Shown here one piece after another: positions 39,467-47,563 of a stretch of DNA of 64,000 nt. The notes under the pieces are model-generated. The model saw only the letters and a list, made by a program, of their open reading frames with translations. It did no database searches and had not been told where the DNA came from. Source of the DNA: Luteolibacter arcticus (GTDB taxonomy: Bacteria > Verrucomicrobiota > Verrucomicrobiia > Verrucomicrobiales > Akkermansiaceae); the NCBI RefSeq assembly GCF_025950235.1, contig NZ_JAPDDT010000001.1, positions 1-64,000 on the forward strand, given 5' to 3'. Position 1 is the first letter of the stretch. Each line of letters opens with the position of its first letter. The position numbers were made by a program, and so were the translations under genes.

Positions 39467-40260
39467 CAGTCGTGCGGGTGAGTGACTCCGAGGAAGGTGG
39501 AAAACGCCTCCTTCAGCATGCTGCGCCGCACCCGGCCGAGCCGCGGTGCGGTGAGCTCCACGCCACCGGTCGCTTCGCCGAACGGCTTGCTGGCAAAGGT
39601 GACGCCGCTCAGCGAATCGTCCTTCTCGCCGGTGCGGATGCGGGCGTGATTTGACCACAGCCGGCCGTAGTGCTCGAAGACCGACAGGTGACCGGTTTCG
39701 TAAAACAGCCTCTCGAAGGGCCGTGAGTGCGAGCCGGAATTGGCGATCTCGATGGTCGAGATGATCGACATCTCCTGCCAGTCTTCCGGCACGAATTGGC
39801 GGCGGGCCCGCGTCTTGACCGAGTAGCAGAGGGTGCCGGAGATCGGCGTGCCGTGCCACGTGTTGGAAGGCGGATCGCTGGGCCACGCGTTGAGCCGTTC
39901 ATACTGGCCCTCGCTGTGGGCGTTCAGTTCGATGAAGGCGGGAATGCCCACGTAGAACGTGGCCCGGGCGCGCGGCGAAAGGTTCAGCGGCGAACGCGGG
40001 CGGATGATCACCGGGCGATCCGGGAAAACCGGACGGAAGCGCAGCTTCACGTCTTTCTCGCCGCGATCCCAGCGCTGCCAGGGCAGGTCGTCCGGCGGCA
40101 TTTTGGCGTCGATCAGGCAGTCGCATTGCGAGCCGTAGAGAGGGGCGACCCGCCATTCTTCCAAGATGCTCAGCACCACCAGCGTGAGGTTGCCGAAATT
40201 CGCGCACAACCACTCGCCGTCCTGCAGAGTCCGTTCGTGCCAGCGTTCGGTGGCGGCCAT
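39466..40260 (-). CDS. DUF432-like protein paired with MscS
   Basis: This is a soluble 264-residue protein without signal or membrane helix, rich in aromatic and charged beta strands (WQRWDRGEKDVKLRFRPVFPDRPVIIRPRSPLNLSPRARATFYVGIPAFIEL). This PRSPLNLxPxAxxxFYVxxP pattern is what I associate with DUF432 proteins of bacteria and archaea. As I recall, these occur next to, or fused with, MscS-type channels. The four-base overlap with the channel gene supports a regulatory or cytoplasmic partner role. The family identity is from memory and moderate in confidence. Confidence 0.6.
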   Translation of the reverse strand: MAATERWHERTLQDGEWLCANFGNLTLVVLSILEEWRVAPLYGSQCDCLIDAKMPPDDLPWQRWDRGEKDVKLRFRPVFPDRPVIIRPRSPLNLSPRARATFYVGIPAFIELNAHSEGQYERLNAWPSDPPSNTWHGTPISGTLCYSVKTRARRQFVPEDWQEMSIISTIEIANSGSHSRPFERLFYETGHLSVFEHYGRLWSNHARIRTGEKDDSLSGVTFASKPFGEATGGVELTAPRLGRVRRSMLKEAFSTFLGVTHPHD

Positions 40261-40318
40261 GGCGTGACGATGAAAAGGCGAGCGCCGTGCGGCAATGCCG
40301 AATCGTCCCTGCCGTGGA

Positions 40319-41230
40319 TCAACCTCCGACGCGGACTACGCGCCAGAACCGTTTTGGCCCGGCGGAAAAGGAAATTGTGCGGACCGTGGTGCCGCGATTC
40401 ACCCGTCCTGTCAGGTTTGTACCCACCGGTAGCCAATCGTCGAGTTTGGTGCCGGATTCGACGCGGTAGGTGCTGCCGGGATTGCTTTGCCACTCAAGCT
40501 CGGCGGTCGTCGCGGCAAGGGAAAAGCCCACCAACTCGAAATCGCCATTGTTCACGTGGATCGCGCCGATCGCGTCGAGGTCGAAGCCGCCGCTGCCGAC
40601 CACCGGGTAAGGATCGTAGATCGGGCGGTTGTTGCTATCCTTCGTCGTGCCGCTTCCGATGATGTCGATGATCTTCACGAAGGCCACGCGCTGCTTGTCG
40701 AACTGGGGCGAGTCGGGGAGTGCGGCGAGATCGAAGGGGGTCCCGAAGCCTGCCTTGTATTTGCTGGCGAGGCCATTGATGTTTGTTGCCTCCATGTTGC
40801 TGGCAAGGGGGCCTACAACGCCGGGGGTCAATGAGGCATTCGGGAAGCGGAAAAAGTTCACGCCATCGCTTGAGACCTCCACGAAGGCAAGTTCCAGGAA
40901 GCCGTGACTGATAGAGTTCTCGAAGATCGCGAAATCCGCACCTGTCCCATCGCGCAGCGGATGGGGAAAATACATGGTGATCCTCCCGCCGTTGCCGAGG
41001 GTGACGATATCATAAACGTCATCGGTAGCGGCCCCCGTGGCCTTGGCAGGCGTCTTCCAAGTGGCATCGACATCGGTCCCATAAACGAGCTCCGAGTGAC
41101 CGCTCGCCCATGCGACGAAGCGCGCGTCATCCTTCGAAATCGCCTCGGTGCCGGACGTATTTGCCGCCCCTGAGTAGGGACCGGCATGGAGGACGGTGGG
41201 GATGAGGAAGGCGAGCAGGCGGAGTTTCAT
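40319..41230 (-). CDS. Secreted surface protein of the cobalamin-uptake locus
   Basis: The 303 residues start with a Sec signal (MKLRLLAFLIPTVLHAGPYSG). The core (ITMYFPHPLRDGTGADFAIFENSI...LELAFVEVSSDGVNFFRFP) is the 'DFxxFENxx...ELAxVEVSSDG' domain. I know this domain from surface proteins encoded beside cobalamin TonB receptors in Bacteroidota and others. The C-terminus has the YRVESGTKLDDW...RFWRVV module shared with two other proteins in this window. Its ATG overlaps the stop of the receptor gene (ATGA). It may help capture corrinoids at the surface; this is inferred from context. Confidence 0.68.
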   Translation of the reverse strand: MKLRLLAFLIPTVLHAGPYSGAANTSGTEAISKDDARFVAWASGHSELVYGTDVDATWKTPAKATGAATDDVYDIVTLGNGGRITMYFPHPLRDGTGADFAIFENSISHGFLELAFVEVSSDGVNFFRFPNASLTPGVVGPLASNMEATNINGLASKYKAGFGTPFDLAALPDSPQFDKQRVAFVKIIDIIGSGTTKDSNNRPIYDPYPVVGSGGFDLDAIGAIHVNNGDFELVGFSLAATTAELEWQSNPGSTYRVESGTKLDDWLPVGTNLTGRVNRGTTVRTISFSAGPKRFWRVVRVGG

Positions 41231-43212
41231 AATTCGCGGCGGATGCCGAGGAGGAGCTGTCGTCCGGCGGCGGGATACCAGAGCCCGCTGTATTTCACCG
41301 TGGCGTAGCGCTCGTCGAAGAGATTGTTGATGCGGCAGTAAAGGGAGAGGCCGGGCTTGGGCTCGTAGCGGAGGAGCAGGTTCGCGACGCCATACGATGG
41401 CAGCTTCTCGCGGGTGTTTTGGAAGTCGTTTCCTTCGAAGGCATCGCCGACGTGCTGGTATTCAGCCTGCACCGTCAGGCAGTCGGTCGGGCGGCAGGCG
41501 AGGGTGGCGGTGAACTCTTGATTCGGGACCAGATAGACTTCCTTCCCTTGATACGGGCCGTTGCGAAACTCGGCCTGTAGCGCCGTGAAATGAAGCGCGG
41601 CATCCCACATGCCCGACTGGTAGCCGACCGTGGTCTCAAGTCCCATCCGCCGTGTGTCGGCCAGATTCACATTGATGTTCTGAAGGTAGTCGTAGGCGAT
41701 CTCGCCCTCCAGCCATTGGGCGAAGCCGTTCACGCGAAGGGTCCATGCGTCGGGTGTCCATTCCGCGCCGAGCTCAACGTTGTGACCGGTCTCGGCGTGC
41801 AGTTGATCGTTGAAGGGGACGGAGAGGGGAAAGCCTTGATAGGAGGCGATCTCGTCGGTCGAGGGCAGGCGATAGAGCCGGTCGTAGCGAAGCCAGGCGG
41901 AGATGTTGTCCGAGGGCTCCCAGCGGATGCCGGCTTGGAAGGCGGTGTTCGATTCGTCGCTGCCGCGGGCGAAATTCAAGGCGGGGTCGGTGGGGAAGAC
42001 GAAGCTGTTAGAACGGGCATCGACCTGCGAATGTTCCCAACGTGCGGAAGCGCTGAAGTGCCAGGATTTCCATGGCTCCCACTCCGCACCGGCGAAAACG
42101 CCCGCGATATCGCGCTCCAACGAGGCGTCGGTGGTGCGGTTCACCCGCTGGATCTCGGCGAACTGCGAAAGCTCCAGGGTGTCCCGACGGAAAGACAGAC
42201 CGGCTTCCGCGGACCACGACTCGCCCGAGATTTCAAACCGCGGGGCAAGCGTGTAGGTGTTGAGGAGATTGTCCGAGTGGTAGCCAGGCCCGAAGTTCCA
42301 TTCGAGATCGCGCTGATAGATGGAGAGCGGGATTTCGAACGACGGGCCGTCGCTCTTTCCGAAGATCAGAGACCCGTCGGCGGTCCAGCGGGTCTGGTCG
42401 CTGAAGTATTGGTCCGCTTGGCCGGACTGCGCGTAGATCGACTGGCGCGGGTCGAGCAGGTAGCGCTGCTTCGTCAGCGGACCGGGAAAGCCACCGCTTT
42501 CCTCTGCCCACGAGACGCCGAACTCCGCGCCGATCCACGGGGCAAGTTGCTTGTCCCAGCGTAAGGCTGCCGTTTCCAGTTCGCTGAAGGCATTGTCCCG
42601 CCAGCCGTCGGTGAAATTCCGCTCGGCATCGAAGGTGATCCCGTTCCCATCGATCAGCCCTCGATGGCTCAGCCGCGCCAGCGTGTAGCCGTCGCTACCG
42701 GCTGCGGCCTCAACTACGGTGGATTCCGTACTTCCGCCGCGTGTGATCAGATTGATCACGCCGCCGACCGCGTTGTCGCCGAAGCGTGCGCTCTGGCTGC
42801 CGCGCAGGATTTCCACGCGCTCCAGCCGAGCGATGGGGACTTCCAGCCACGAGACGCTGGCCATGTCAGGGCGATTCACCGGGCGGCCATCCACCAGCAC
42901 CAGCACGCGGGAAGAAGAGTTCTCGCCGAAGCCGCGAAGGTGCACCGAACTGCCCGAGGAATTGCCCGAGGTGCTGCTGAGGCGAATGCCGCCCTGTGTC
43001 GCCAGCAGGTCGGCCACCGAGCGGACGCCGGATTTCGCGATCGTTTCCTTCTCAATGACCGTGGCGCTGCCGGCGAAGTGCTCCGGCAGCACCGAGTCAC
43101 GATCGGCCTCCACGACAAGCGCCGGCAATTCCTCCTCCTCTTCTCCCGGCGCGGTGGCCGGGAAAAGCGGAAGCATCACCGCCGGGATGGCGGAGAGGAA
43201 GGCACGGCGCAT
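41227..43212 (-). CDS. btuB: TonB-dependent outer-membrane receptor, BtuB-like (cobalamin)
   Basis: TonB-dependent receptors import vitamin B12 or iron chelates across the outer membrane using energy from TonB. The 661 residues have a signal ending PATAPG, a TonB-box-like LPALVVEA, and the plug domain (SVHLRGFGENSSSRVLVLVDGRPVNRPD...RVEILRGSQSARFGDNAVGGVINLITR). A 22-strand barrel ending LLLGIRREL follows. Length is close to BtuB (614). The specificity for cobalamin is assigned from the cobalamin riboswitch upstream and the DUF4465 neighbour, not from residues. It is the second gene of a three-gene unit. Confidence 0.85.
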   Translation of the reverse strand: MRRAFLSAIPAVMLPLFPATAPGEEEEELPALVVEADRDSVLPEHFAGSATVIEKETIAKSGVRSVADLLATQGGIRLSSTSGNSSGSSVHLRGFGENSSSRVLVLVDGRPVNRPDMASVSWLEVPIARLERVEILRGSQSARFGDNAVGGVINLITRGGSTESTVVEAAAGSDGYTLARLSHRGLIDGNGITFDAERNFTDGWRDNAFSELETAALRWDKQLAPWIGAEFGVSWAEESGGFPGPLTKQRYLLDPRQSIYAQSGQADQYFSDQTRWTADGSLIFGKSDGPSFEIPLSIYQRDLEWNFGPGYHSDNLLNTYTLAPRFEISGESWSAEAGLSFRRDTLELSQFAEIQRVNRTTDASLERDIAGVFAGAEWEPWKSWHFSASARWEHSQVDARSNSFVFPTDPALNFARGSDESNTAFQAGIRWEPSDNISAWLRYDRLYRLPSTDEIASYQGFPLSVPFNDQLHAETGHNVELGAEWTPDAWTLRVNGFAQWLEGEIAYDYLQNINVNLADTRRMGLETTVGYQSGMWDAALHFTALQAEFRNGPYQGKEVYLVPNQEFTATLACRPTDCLTVQAEYQHVGDAFEGNDFQNTREKLPSYGVANLLLRYEPKPGLSLYCRINNLFDERYATVKYSGLWYPAAGRQLLLGIRREL

Positions 43213-43224
43213 GGCGCGGAAGGG

Positions 43225-44073
43225 TCAGCGGCGACGACGGCGGGCCAGCAAGGCCAGCCCGGCGAGAGCGGCAAGCGCCGTGGATGGCTCCGGCACGGAC
43301 AGGAGATTGTCCATGGCGAAGTAGGCGGGCTTGTTGATGAAGCCGAAGCTCTGGTCGGACGAATCGAAGGAGAAGGTCAGCTTGTCCACCGTTCCGAGGG
43401 AGGAGAGGTTCACCCACCTCCACTGATCGACGATGTAGTCGGAAGACGAATCGCCCCGGTAGTCCGCCAGGTAGAAGTCCACGGTGCCCATCGCGGTGGC
43501 TCCGTTGTAGCCGTGGATGGTCAGGCGCAGGTAGTCCGGATCGGTGCCATCGTCTCCGCCAAAGGGATCGGAGAAGCCGTCTCCATCGCGGATGGAAAGC
43601 GCGGCGTAGGTTGCGTTCGTGAACCACGCGCCGAGACCGGTGAGGTCGGTCGGGGAAGGGAAGGTGATCGTCGGGCCTTCCTCTCCAACAGCGGAACTGC
43701 CGGACGCCATCACGAAGTTTCCGGAGCCACCCGCGCCGCCGCCGGCAAAGGAGCTGTATTGGTTTCCGAAGCCGGAAGTCGTGGTGTCGCCGTGGTTCGA
43801 GTAGCCGAAACCGGACCAATAGGTGTATCCGGGGCCGGTCGTGGCGCTATTCTGGAACGTGGCGGTGCCGGAACTGAACGTGGAGTTCACGGTGCCCTCC
43901 TCAGCGGGGTAGTCTCCGCTCCAGTAGCCTTGCGAGCCGGGATCCAGCTCGTCGAAGGTGATGACGGCAGCTTGAGTGGGAAGGGCCGCTGCCAGTGTGA
44001 TTCCCGCCGCAAACAATGAGCGGGGGACCGTCGTGAGCGTCCGCATGAGGGACGCCGTCTTTGGGTAGTGCAT
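43225..44073 (-). CDS. DUF4465 protein with PEP-CTERM sorting signal
   Basis: The 282-residue exported protein (start at 44073 or, equally likely, the ATG at 44046) has a Sec signal. A DUF4465 domain follows (ITFDEL...YWSGDYP...YTYWSGFGYSNHGDTTTSGFGNQYSSFAGGG), a family repeatedly found beside cobalamin receptors. It ends with a PEP-CTERM signal: VPEPST, a hydrophobic stretch and an Arg cluster. This signal is cut by an exosortase, so the protein should be exported to, or attached at, the cell surface. It is the first gene after the cobalamin riboswitch, 12 bases before the receptor gene. Corrinoid capture is inferred. Confidence 0.85.
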   Translation of the reverse strand: MHYPKTASLMRTLTTVPRSLFAAGITLAAALPTQAAVITFDELDPGSQGYWSGDYPAEEGTVNSTFSSGTATFQNSATTGPGYTYWSGFGYSNHGDTTTSGFGNQYSSFAGGGAGGSGNFVMASGSSAVGEEGPTITFPSPTDLTGLGAWFTNATYAALSIRDGDGFSDPFGGDDGTDPDYLRLTIHGYNGATAMGTVDFYLADYRGDSSSDYIVDQWRWVNLSSLGTVDKLTFSFDSSDQSFGFINKPAYFAMDNLLSVPEPSTALAALAGLALLARRRRR

Positions 44074-44117
44074 GTCTTTGGAAATCCGTGAACCCGAGAT
44101 CCGCGGGTTCGGTCAGA

Positions 44118-44265
44118 TGAATCCTTCAGGCTGGCGATCTGGCTTTCCCGCGTCGTTCGTTGGACGGCGAGGGATTACAGTGGCGGTACCGCTCCGGAAT
44201 TGCACCGGATTCCCCATCAATTTCCTGCCCGTGCCACGGGCGTCCTGAATGGAGCCGCGGCTATC
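44118..44265 (-). promoter_or_regulatory. Cobalamin riboswitch
   Basis: Read on the minus strand, the segment contains GGGGAATCCGGTGCAATTCC, then GCCACTGTAAT. Toward the 3' end comes GGAAAGCCAGATCGCC, the equivalent of the B12 box (consensus AGCCAGGAGACCTGCC). These elements are in the right order and spacing for the adenosylcobalamin-class aptamer. It ends about 45-70 bases before the DUF4465 gene and should shut off the DUF4465-receptor-surface-protein unit when cobalamin is plentiful. The outer ends are approximate; the stretch 44266-44369 shows nothing else recognisable. Confidence 0.92.
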
Positions 44266-44369
44266 CCGCGGCGGGCGCAGGGTGGCGGCTCGGAGGCGGA
44301 TGCCAAGATGGAAGTGAGAATATCGATTCCTTCTTGGTCGCTTCCCGGTAACGGGCCTTTTCGGCAGCC

Positions 44370-44855
44370 TCAGCCCCGGCGGGCGGCCTCGATTTTGGCG
44401 ATATCAATCTTGCCCATCTCCATCATCGCCGCGAAGGCGCGCTTGGCCTCCGCTCCGCCAGTGGCCAGCGCCTCGATGAGGACGCGCGGCGTGATCTGCC
44501 AGGAAAGCCCCCAGCGGTCCCTGCACCAGCCACAGGCGCTTTCCTCGCCACCGTTCCCCACGATCGCATTCCAATAGCGGTCTGTTTCCTCCTGCGTGTC
44601 GGTTGAGACCTGAAAGGAAAACGCCTCGCTGTGTTTGAAATCCGGGCCGCCATTCAGGCCCATGCAGGGAATGCCGAGCACGGTGAAATCGACGGTCAGC
44701 ACGTCGCCTTCCTGCCCTGACGGATAGTCGCCGGGCGCGTGGTGGACGGTGATCACTTCGCTGTCTGGAAACGTGGCGGCATAGAAGCGTGCCGCGTCGA
44801 GCGCGTCCTTGTCGAACCACAGGCAGATCGTGTTTTTCGGAATCTGCTTTTTCAT
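44370..44855 (-). CDS. VOC-family (PhnB-like, glyoxalase fold) protein
   Basis: The 161 residues (ATG at 44855, MKKQIPKNTICLWFDKDALDAARFYAATFPDSEV) are typical of the 3-demethylubiquinone-methyltransferase-like/PhnB branch of the vicinal-oxygen-chelate superfamily. Conserved blocks include DVLTVDFTVLGIPCMGLNGGPDFKHSEAFSFQV, CGWCRDRWGLSWQI and the C-terminal AFAAMMEMGKIDIAKIEAA. Members are small cytoplasmic dimers; most have no proven reaction. The longer open frame to 44984 overlaps the next gene and is not needed. No operon partner is evident. Confidence 0.85.
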   Translation of the reverse strand: MKKQIPKNTICLWFDKDALDAARFYAATFPDSEVITVHHAPGDYPSGQEGDVLTVDFTVLGIPCMGLNGGPDFKHSEAFSFQVSTDTQEETDRYWNAIVGNGGEESACGWCRDRWGLSWQITPRVLIEALATGGAEAKRAFAAMMEMGKIDIAKIEAARRG

Positions 44856-44970
44856 GATGAAAGCCGCAAGGATAGGCACGATCCGGGGAGGCGTCATCGG
44901 AAACTTGGTCATTGGAAAATCGCGAGTGCCGCGACCTTCAGGATCACCGCCCGATTTGGCGACGATCATC

Positions 44971-46167
44971 CTATTCCACGGCACCTTCGAAGGGCTCCAG
45001 CCACTTCACCGAGTCGATCAGCGGTTCGCTGAGCAGCTTGCGCTTGCTGCCGTCGGTGCCGATCAAGTGCAGGTTCTTTCCATCGCTCCACGCGATACGG
45101 CCATCGGCGGCTAGATCATAGGCGAGGACGTGGCGGGCGAGTACGGTTTCCGAGCCATCCGCCGCGCGCTTCACGAGTTCCCAATCGGCGGGAGCGAGCG
45201 CGCCATCGGGCGAGTTCGTCCGGCTGGCTTTCTGGACATCGATCATGCGGCCGTGGATCCACATCCGCACGGGTTCCGGGCCTTGTTGCTTCGGCCCGCC
45301 GGAGGTGGTCAGGGGCTTCTTGCTGACGAGGTGGGAGAAGATCTGGAAGAAATCGATGAGCGCGCGGAACACGCGGAAGGGGAATAGCAGCGTATCCTTC
45401 AACGTGACCCACAACGAGGGCTTCGGGCCGCCGGGGCCTTCGTAACTACGACGGATGTAGTAGAGATTGCCCGCCGTATCGGCCTGCGGTGCGAGGTAGT
45501 CACGGGCAGGATCTTCCAGCACTGTTTCCAGCTCTCCATTGGCGAGGTCGATCCGGTGGATGCCGAAGGGACCGAAGCCGCGGACGTGGCCTTGCGGGTC
45601 GCGGGAGAGGCCGGCGGAATGATAGAGGATTGCTTCCCGGTCCGGCACCCACGATGGGGCGGCATCGATGGAATCGCCCTCGGTCACCGGCTTGGCATGC
45701 CGGCCGTCCGGTTCCAGCACTGCGAGGTGCGAGACCTCTTCATCTCCGAAGCGGCAGGCGATGCGGCCGTCGCCGGGGTGGCGGTCGAACTCGGAAACCT
45801 GGAAGCGCTCGCGGTGGAAGACCCGTCGCTCGTGATTCTCGGTGAAATCGAAATCCAGCACCGCGCCGACAACGCCGGTCCACAGGGCATAGACCATTGA
45901 CTCCGGACGGTCGCCGCCGGTCACTGCGACCACCCGCGGGCGGATCGAGGTGCCGCGCGGGACGCCGCGACCGCCCCATAGCGAGGAACGGTTGAACATG
46001 CCGCCGGCAGCCTCCTGATCGCCGCGCAGCCATGAGTTCTTTTCGGCGGAGCGTTGTTCGCGGCGCTCGATTTCGGCGGCGAATTCGCAGTCATGGCGCT
46101 TCGACGTGCCGTCGGTGGCGGCCACGATGAGGCGGCCGTCGGCGAGCAGGGCGATGCGGTCGTTCAT
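44971..46167 (-). CDS. Cytoplasmic beta-propeller (TolB/PD40-like) protein with hydrophobic insert
   Basis: The 398-residue product lacks a signal peptide. Repeated sheets of the TolB/PD40 type (VTEGDSIDAAPSWVPDREAILYHSAG; FGIHRIDLANGELETVLED; YLAPQADTAGNLYYIRR; AYDLAADGRIAWSDGKNLHLIGTDG) suggest a seven- or eight-bladed propeller. An unusual insert near residues 260-295 (LWVTLKDTLLFPFRVFRALIDFFQIFSHLVS) is strongly hydrophobic and amphipathic, so the protein may sit on the inner membrane. It is flanked by short gaps and has no catalytic motif I can point to; function unknown. Confidence 0.65.
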   Translation of the reverse strand: MNDRIALLADGRLIVAATDGTSKRHDCEFAAEIERREQRSAEKNSWLRGDQEAAGGMFNRSSLWGGRGVPRGTSIRPRVVAVTGGDRPESMVYALWTGVVGAVLDFDFTENHERRVFHRERFQVSEFDRHPGDGRIACRFGDEEVSHLAVLEPDGRHAKPVTEGDSIDAAPSWVPDREAILYHSAGLSRDPQGHVRGFGPFGIHRIDLANGELETVLEDPARDYLAPQADTAGNLYYIRRSYEGPGGPKPSLWVTLKDTLLFPFRVFRALIDFFQIFSHLVSKKPLTTSGGPKQQGPEPVRMWIHGRMIDVQKASRTNSPDGALAPADWELVKRAADGSETVLARHVLAYDLAADGRIAWSDGKNLHLIGTDGSKRKLLSEPLIDSVKWLEPFEGAVE

Positions 46168-46300
46168 GGTGCCACCGGTCTAACACAGCCGGGGGCTGCC
46201 GAAACGCGGAAAAAGCGCGGGGAGTTTTGGACCGATGATAGGATGGATGGGCATCAGGTCCATGGAGGCTGACTCGATCGCAATTGCCGTCGCTATCCCT

Positions 46301-46413
46301 CTTATCTGCGTTCATCAGTGTCCATCTGTGGTTGAAGCTCACCAGTCGATTTGAGGTGAGCCCGTTCCCAAAAAATCATCAACCGCAGATTACGCAGATG
46401 GACGCAGATTAAG
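46301..46413. repeat. Fold-back repeat in a 397-bp intergenic region (46168-46564)
   Basis: An arm at 46301-46334 (CTTATCTGCGTTCATCAGTG...) pairs imperfectly with the reverse complement at 46380-46413. Between them, a 7-bp GCTCACC/GGTGAGC hairpin (46337-46361) forms the tip. ATCTGCGT-type words dominate. Further on, GCGGGATGAATCCCGC (about 46527-46542) forms another short hairpin. I see no open frame, promoter or RNA gene in the rest of the gap; it looks like a nest of palindromic repeats. Confidence 0.55.
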
Positions 46414-46564
46414 AAGATTGGCTGCGATGGGGAGCTAGATGGATGGGGTTTTTGAGATGGGTGCTGGACCGACCTGCAGCGCAGAAATGGAGACATTCAC
46501 CGTTCGGCGCACTACTATCCAGGCGGGATGAATCCCGCATTCCCAGCGGGCTTCAGGCCGGGTG

Positions 46565-47563
46565 TCATGTCGCAAGCGCTTCGAGCATCAGGGCGGTGGC
46601 GACGAGCGGGCAATTTTCGCGCATTTCGCCGGCTGGATTCTGGAACGAGCCGTCGGCGGCCTGATCGGCGATGAGTTCCTTTAGCAGGGTAGGGGAAATG
46701 CAGCCCGATTTGGCCAAACTACGGGCAGTGTAGTATTTCAAATCGGCGGGGCCTTTGCCCGGAAACTGGTTGAGCCATTCTTTGGCAGCCTTTGCCCGGG
46801 GCGATGCCGGGTTTTCGCCACAGAGCAGTAGGGCTCGCAGACCGTCGGCGGTGGCGCTGGCGTAGGACTTGTAGCGGGTCTTTCCCGAGGGATCGGTACC
46901 GGCGATGCCGGCCTTGTTGCGTGCGGGGTCATCGGCCATTTGTAAGAAGCCGCCGTCGTCGAATTCGCCGCGGCCATGGTTCTGGCAGGTGAGCACGAAA
47001 GCGAGGGCCTTGCGGAATACCGGATCATCGGCTGGCAATTCGGCAGCGCGCAGTCCGTCGAGGGCCATCACCGTGGCGGCCAGGTTTGGCTGTTGCATCG
47101 GGGAAAGCTCCCCGGAGGCTGGCGGCGGGACGGTGGAGTAGGACCAGCCGCCGCTGCCGGGGCACTGGAGTTCCAGAAGGCGATCCTTTGCCACGCTGGC
47201 CAAGGGTTTCAGATCGGGGAGCCGCACTGTGCTTTCCAAGATGGCCGAAGCGAGGTGCACCGGATACTCTTCAAGGAGGGCATTCCGATTCTCTAACAGC
47301 CAGCCACAGGCTTTCCGACAAGCGGCTTCCGCAGATTTTTCGCGGGCCAGTGATCGTAGCACGACCGGCGTCAGCGCGCGGCCGTCGCGGAAGGCTCCGT
47401 AGGTGTCGGACCGCCATGCTCCATCGTGAGACTGCTGCTTCAGCAGCCACGCGATCGCCGCGGACCGCGGGTCGGGCAGCGTGCCCGTCCCGCCGCCCGC
47501 GACGGCGTGCCGCAGTGCCCATGGGGCGACCACGACGAGACGCAGGAAGTCCGACCGCTTCAT
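46565..47563 (-). CDS. Alpha-alpha toroid (prenyltransferase/squalene-cyclase repeat) protein
   Basis: The 332-residue protein begins with a twin-arginine-like or Sec-like leader (MKRSDFLRLVVVAPWALRHAVAGG). It carries helical repeats typical of the terpenoid-cyclase/prenyltransferase toroid: AIAWLLKQQSHDGAWRSDTYG, LLELQCPGSGGWSYST, ALAFVLTCQNHGRGEFDDGGF, LLKELIADQAADGSFQNP. The catalytic DXDD of squalene cyclases is absent, so this is a binding or structural toroid rather than a cyclase. The start overlaps the stop of the next (upstream) gene by four bases. The two toroid genes probably form an operon. Confidence 0.78.
   Translation of the reverse strand: MKRSDFLRLVVVAPWALRHAVAGGGTGTLPDPRSAAIAWLLKQQSHDGAWRSDTYGAFRDGRALTPVVLRSLAREKSAEAACRKACGWLLENRNALLEEYPVHLASAILESTVRLPDLKPLASVAKDRLLELQCPGSGGWSYSTVPPPASGELSPMQQPNLAATVMALDGLRAAELPADDPVFRKALAFVLTCQNHGRGEFDDGGFLQMADDPARNKAGIAGTDPSGKTRYKSYASATADGLRALLLCGENPASPRAKAAKEWLNQFPGKGPADLKYYTARSLAKSGCISPTLLKELIADQAADGSFQNPAGEMRENCPLVATALMLEALAT

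Noticed and set aside
44856..44984. Upstream start of the VOC protein
   Set aside because: It would overlap the next gene's end, and the added residues do not match the family, whose members start near MKKQ.
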